Source: Spirochaetaceae bacterium
Lineage (GTDB): Bacteria; Spirochaetota; Spirochaetia; Treponematales; Breznakiellaceae
NCBI GenBank assembly: GCA_031267955.1
Contig: JAIRYB010000082.1
Span: 1 to 9,306 of the forward strand
DNA length: 9,306 nt
Direction of reading: 5' to 3'
Shown here: positions 7,007-9,306 of the stretch, one piece after another
Layout: each line of letters opens with the position of its first letter
How positions within the stretch are numbered: the first letter of the stretch is position 1
Program-made: the position numbers and the translations under genes
The notes under the pieces: model-generated
What the model was told of the DNA's origin: nothing
The model's database searches: none
The model's input: the letters and a program-made list of their open reading frames with translations, nothing else

Positions 7007-7014
7007 TGTTATTA

Positions 7015-7088
7015 GGGCGGTTAGCTCAGTTGGTTAGAGCATCAGTATGACACGCTGAGGGTCAGAAGTTCGACTCTTCTATCGCCCA
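7015..7088 (+). tRNA. tRNA-Val (anticodon GAC)
   Basis: A complete 74-nt cloverleaf. The acceptor arm GGGCGGT pairs with ATCGCCC (one G-T pair). The D arm is GCTC/GAGC, and the anticodon stem TCAGT/GCTGA encloses the loop ATGACAC, placing GAC at positions 34-36, which reads valine GUC/GUU codons. The T arm is AGAAG/CTTCT with the loop TTCGACT, and the discriminator base is A. The 3' CCA is not encoded, so it must be added by tRNA nucleotidyltransferase. The gene sits 8 bases after the truncated repeat copy and just before a strong terminator. I could not identify a convincing promoter for it. Confidence 0.95.
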
Positions 7089-7089
7089 T

Positions 7090-7129
7090 CCGGTAATCGC
7101 TTGCCGCGCAAGAGATTACCGGTTTTTTT
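7090..7129 (+). terminator. Intrinsic terminator of the tRNA-Val transcript
   Basis: CCGGTAATC (7090-7098) pairs perfectly with GATTACCGG (7114-7122), the inner GCTTG/CAAG extends the stem, and seven Ts follow directly (7123-7129). This is a textbook Rho-independent terminator starting two bases after the tRNA. Confidence 0.95.
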
Positions 7130-7180
7130 GTGCCAAAAAGGCGGTTCCAAAATGTCCGGTTTTGGGGGTAATGCCATATT

Positions 7181-8017
7181 GTGAAAAAGCAGATTGTTTT
7201 TGGCGTCTTTTTGCTGGCCGCTGCCTCCTGTCTTTTTGCCCAGGCGGGCGGCCTTGAAATTATCGTTGAGGAACGCGGCGGCGGGCTGGCCATAGTAAGC
7301 TCCAGAGGTTCCGCGAGGGAACTTGTCATTCCGGATACCATCAACGGTATACCGGTTACCGCTATCGGAGACCGGGCCTTTGCCCGCAGGGAGCTTTCCC
7401 GCGTTACCATTCCCGACAGTGTAACCGCCATCGGGGCCGGCGCTTTTTCCAATAACAGCCTGGAAATCGTCGCCATCGGGAGCGGCGTTACCGCCATCGG
7501 CATGGGCGCCTTTTCCAACAACCGGCTTACCGGCCTTACTCTCGGCGAAAATGTGGCCGAAATCGGCAAAGGCGCCTTTGCCTACAACCGCCTGGCCGGG
7601 CTGGCGATTCCCGAAAGCGTTAGTTCCATAGGGGATTTCGCCTTTTTGGAAAACAGGCTCGGCGCGGTGGAATTTCCCGCCGGCGTTACCTATATAGGCC
7701 GGGGCGCCTTTTCCGGCAACCGCCTTACCGCTGTGGTTATCGGCAGCGGGGTTCGGGAAGTCGGCGACGGCGCTTTTTACAACAACAAGATCAATACGGT
7801 AACGATCCCGGACAGCCTTGCCGCGCTTGGGAAACGGGCCTTCGATCCCCGCATTACCGGCCGCAGCGCCCGGGGCAGCGTGAACTACCTGGACGAGAAC
7901 GGCGCCGTACTCTACACTACGGCGGACAACTTCGACGCCTACTATACCGGCAACGGCAGTAAAAGCGGGAAGTACAGCCTGGGCGAGAACGGCTGGGAAC
8001 TGGAAGGCGACGGGTAG
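7181..8017 (+). CDS. Exported BspA-type leucine-rich-repeat (LRR_5) protein
   Basis: Protein of 278 residues with a GTG start. MKK plus a hydrophobic core (5-20) and an AQA-G site give a signal peptide cleaved near residue 22; Cys17 in AASC is a weak alternative lipobox, which spirochetes sometimes use. The mature part holds about eight LRR_5 repeats. The core ones are exactly 22 residues, starting at 75, 97, 119, 141, 163, 185 and 207, with the pattern IPxSVTxIGxGAFxNNRL. A non-repeat tail (about 230-278) contains FDAYYTGNGSKSGKY, a capping motif seen in treponemal LRR proteins. Such proteins are periplasmic or surface-exposed and in other species bind host or partner-cell ligands; the ligand here is unknown. 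A GGGGG stretch (7164-7168) may be the ribosome-binding site, at a longish 12-base spacing. The preceding terminator implies its own promoter, which I could not define. Confidence 0.88.
   Translation: MKKQIVFGVFLLAAASCLFAQAGGLEIIVEERGGGLAIVSSRGSARELVIPDTINGIPVTAIGDRAFARRELSRVTIPDSVTAIGAGAFSNNSLEIVAIGSGVTAIGMGAFSNNRLTGLTLGENVAEIGKGAFAYNRLAGLAIPESVSSIGDFAFLENRLGAVEFPAGVTYIGRGAFSGNRLTAVVIGSGVREVGDGAFYNNKINTVTIPDSLAALGKRAFDPRITGRSARGSVNYLDENGAVLYTTADNFDAYYTGNGSKSGKYSLGENGWELEGDG
7403..7864 (+). repeat. In-gene 66-bp repeats encoding 22-residue LRRs
   Basis: Seven consecutive 66-bp units encode the regular LRR_5 motifs of the exported protein. The protein pattern is strict, but the DNA copies have diverged at synonymous and variable positions, so they are old repeats rather than a fresh expansion. 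Confidence 0.85.
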
Positions 8018-8058
8018 GCACGCCGCGGCCGCCTGGCTGAAGCCGCCGTTTGGAACCC

Positions 8059-8079
8059 GGAGGGGAGGGATAAACGTTG
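8059..8079 (+). promoter_or_regulatory. Ribosome-binding site fixing a TTG start
   Basis: The purine run GGAGGGGAGGGA (8059-8070) ends six bases before TTG at 8077. An in-frame TAA at 8071-8073, one codon before the TTG, excludes any longer start, and the LacI-family opening (M)PTIKDIAKLAGVS begins exactly there. No ATG occurs in frame until codon 54. Confidence 0.85.
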
Positions 8080-9306
8080 CCTACGATTAAAGATATTGCG
8101 AAATTGGCGGGGGTTTCTCACGGGACGGTGTCCAATGTCCTTAACGGGTACAAAAGCGTTAACAGCGATACGGTAAAACGGGTTGAAGCCGTTATCAAAG
8201 AGCTTGGGTACCAGCCTAATCTGAAAGCCAGAAGTATGCGTAACAGCAGGACCAACTGTATAGGCGTACTGCTGCCCAACATTACCGACAACATCTATAT
8301 CCGGCTGTACAATGGCGTTGAAAGGATAGCCAGCGAAGCCGGTTACAGCATCAGCCTGTACATATCCAACGATTCCCCCGAAACCGAGGAAAGGCTGCTG
8401 ATGCGTATGCAGCAGCAGCGCGCGGACGGCGCGGTGATTGTCACCTGTATGCCGGGTAAAACAGAGATCTTCGACCAGCTGCTCAAGTCCGGGACCCGGC
8501 TGGTTTTTGTCCGGCGTAAACCTGCCGGCATGAAGGGCAAAACCTTTTTCGGCATTGATGAGCGGCAGACAGTATTCGACACGGCTTCGAATCTTTTAAA
8601 AGGGGGCTGCGGGAAAGTCGCCCTGCTGACGGGCAGGGAGGAGTATTCAAATGAACGCGACTGTATCCGGGGGTTTCGTGACGCCCAGGCCGCCCGCGGG
8701 GCGGATCCGGACGGATGCGTTGTTCAGAGCGCTTCCGGCGGGAAGGAAAGCGCCTTCCGGGCCGCGGCGTGGATGCTGTGCGGTGACAACAGGCCCCAGG
8801 CAATCATTGCTACCTGCCCCGAACACGCAAAGGGCGTTCAGGCAGCGGTACGGATTTTCAGCCCCGGCGACCCTGTCCTTGTCCTTACCCTGGATAACGA
8901 CAGCTGGATTTATGCCGTTTCGCCCAGCCCGGTGGTCAGTATCGTCCAGCAGTATATCCGGCTGGGGGAAGAAGCGGCGAAAAGGCTGATGGCGATGACG
9001 GAAGCGCCGGACGCCGCCGGCCCGGCCCCGGAATCGGTGACGATCCCGTCGCAGCCGGTACCGCCCGTATTATGGCGCTTCCCGGCGGCCGCCCCGCCTC
9101 CCCGGAAATCCCGCAGCCGGTCCAATCGGGCCCTGCGCGTGCTTATGCTGGAAAACACATCTTCCGCCGCGGCCCGGCTGATGAAATCGGTCTTTACCGG
9201 CGAAACAGGTATTCCGGTAGAAATCGATACTTTGCCCTATGAATCCATGTATGACATGACCATAGGCGAACACGCATCGGATCGTTATGACATCTTGCAG
9301 ATAAAC
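8077..9306 (+). CDS. LacI-family regulator fused to a family-1 solute-binding protein domain (3' partial)
   Basis: The first 410 codons of a longer gene that runs off the window with no internal stop. Residues 1-50 are a LacI helix-turn-helix (PTIKDIAKLAGVSHGTVSNV, then LGYQPNLKARSM as the hinge). Residues about 60-335 form a full periplasmic-binding-protein-like sensor: IGVLLPNITDNIY, RADGAVIV, GKVALLTGREEYSNERDCIRGF, and the closing SIVQQYIRLGEEAAKRLM...ESVTIPSQPV. A LacI protein would end near 340. Instead a Pro/Ala/Arg-rich linker (about 331-350) leads in frame to LRVLMLENTSSAAARLMKSV...TGIPVEIDTLPYESMYDMT...YDILQIN (353-410), which resembles the N-terminus of ABC-transporter family-1 sugar-binding proteins, minus a signal peptide. 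The likely role is sugar-responsive transcriptional control in the cytoplasm. The ligand and targets are unknown. The gene follows the LRR gene by 59 bases and could be co-transcribed. Confidence 0.85.
   Translation, partial: MPTIKDIAKLAGVSHGTVSNVLNGYKSVNSDTVKRVEAVIKELGYQPNLKARSMRNSRTNCIGVLLPNITDNIYIRLYNGVERIASEAGYSISLYISNDSPETEERLLMRMQQQRADGAVIVTCMPGKTEIFDQLLKSGTRLVFVRRKPAGMKGKTFFGIDERQTVFDTASNLLKGGCGKVALLTGREEYSNERDCIRGFRDAQAARGADPDGCVVQSASGGKESAFRAAAWMLCGDNRPQAIIATCPEHAKGVQAAVRIFSPGDPVLVLTLDNDSWIYAVSPSPVVSIVQQYIRLGEEAAKRLMAMTEAPDAAGPAPESVTIPSQPVPPVLWRFPAAAPPPRKSRSRSNRALRVLMLENTSSAAARLMKSVFTGETGIPVEIDTLPYESMYDMTIGEHASDRYDILQIN

Noticed and set aside
6995..7014. TTGACG in the truncated repeat as the -35 of the tRNA promoter
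   Set aside because: With 16-18 base spacing the -10 would fall inside the mature tRNA; the TTGAC is the loop of the repeat dyad.
6847..7050. 67-codon + strand frame across repeat copy 2 and into the tRNA
   Set aside because: It ends as a translation of the tRNA D-arm, copies of the repeat are not in the same frame, and it lacks a ribosome-binding site.
8018..8076. LacI-type operator in front of the regulator gene
   Set aside because: No half-symmetric AAnCGnTT-like dyad could be found; only GC-rich palindromic fragments such as GCGGCCGC.
8483..8803. 106-codon - strand frame, and nearby frames at 8651-8989 (+) and 9070-9273 (-)
   Set aside because: They lie within the LacI-fusion frame, which has clear family motifs from end to end.

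Overview
The window reads as chromosomal DNA from a fairly GC-rich spirochete, most likely a Treponema-like (Treponematales) lineage. The main reason is the gene order cheA–cheW–cheX, with a CheA whose dimerisation domain is unusually long and a CheW carrying a CheR-like methyltransferase-fold tail. Both traits are known from treponemes such as T. denticola. A BspA-type leucine-rich-repeat secreted protein and a sugar-sensing regulator fit a host- or gut-associated relative. The species assignment is inference; no marker gene is present.

Layout, all on the + strand. (1) 3–188: probable C-terminal tail of an unrecognised gene whose stop overlaps the start of the next. (2) 182–2206: an RNase II/RNB-family exoribonuclease. 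(3) 2207–2356: a regulatory gap with a 20-codon mini-ORF behind a purine-rich stretch, a perfect 7+7 dyad, and a sigma70-like promoter so close to cheA that the mRNA would be almost leaderless. (4) 2357–6621: chemotaxis operon cheA, cheW–cheR-like, cheX, with short gaps and good Shine-Dalgarno sites before the second and third genes. (5) 6622–7014: non-coding block with two full tandem copies and one truncated copy of a ~147-bp hairpin-rich repeat, where treponemal operons usually carry cheY. (6) 7015–7088: tRNA-Val(GAC), followed by a strong intrinsic terminator. (7) 7181–8017: an exported 22-residue-repeat LRR_5 (BspA-like) protein. (8) 8077–9306: a TTG-initiated gene running off the window. 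It encodes a complete LacI-type repressor and continues in frame into what looks like the start of a family-1 ABC-transporter solute-binding protein.

How they work together: CheA autophosphorylates in response to receptors, CheW–CheR-like builds the receptor array, and CheX should dephosphorylate CheY-P, with CheY encoded elsewhere. The RNase, tRNA and LRR protein are functionally separate neighbours. The most unusual object is the LacI/solute-binding-protein fusion at the right edge, which would place a type II sugar-binding fold on a cytoplasmic DNA-binding protein. It is only partly visible, so its C-terminal identity rests on about 60 residues.
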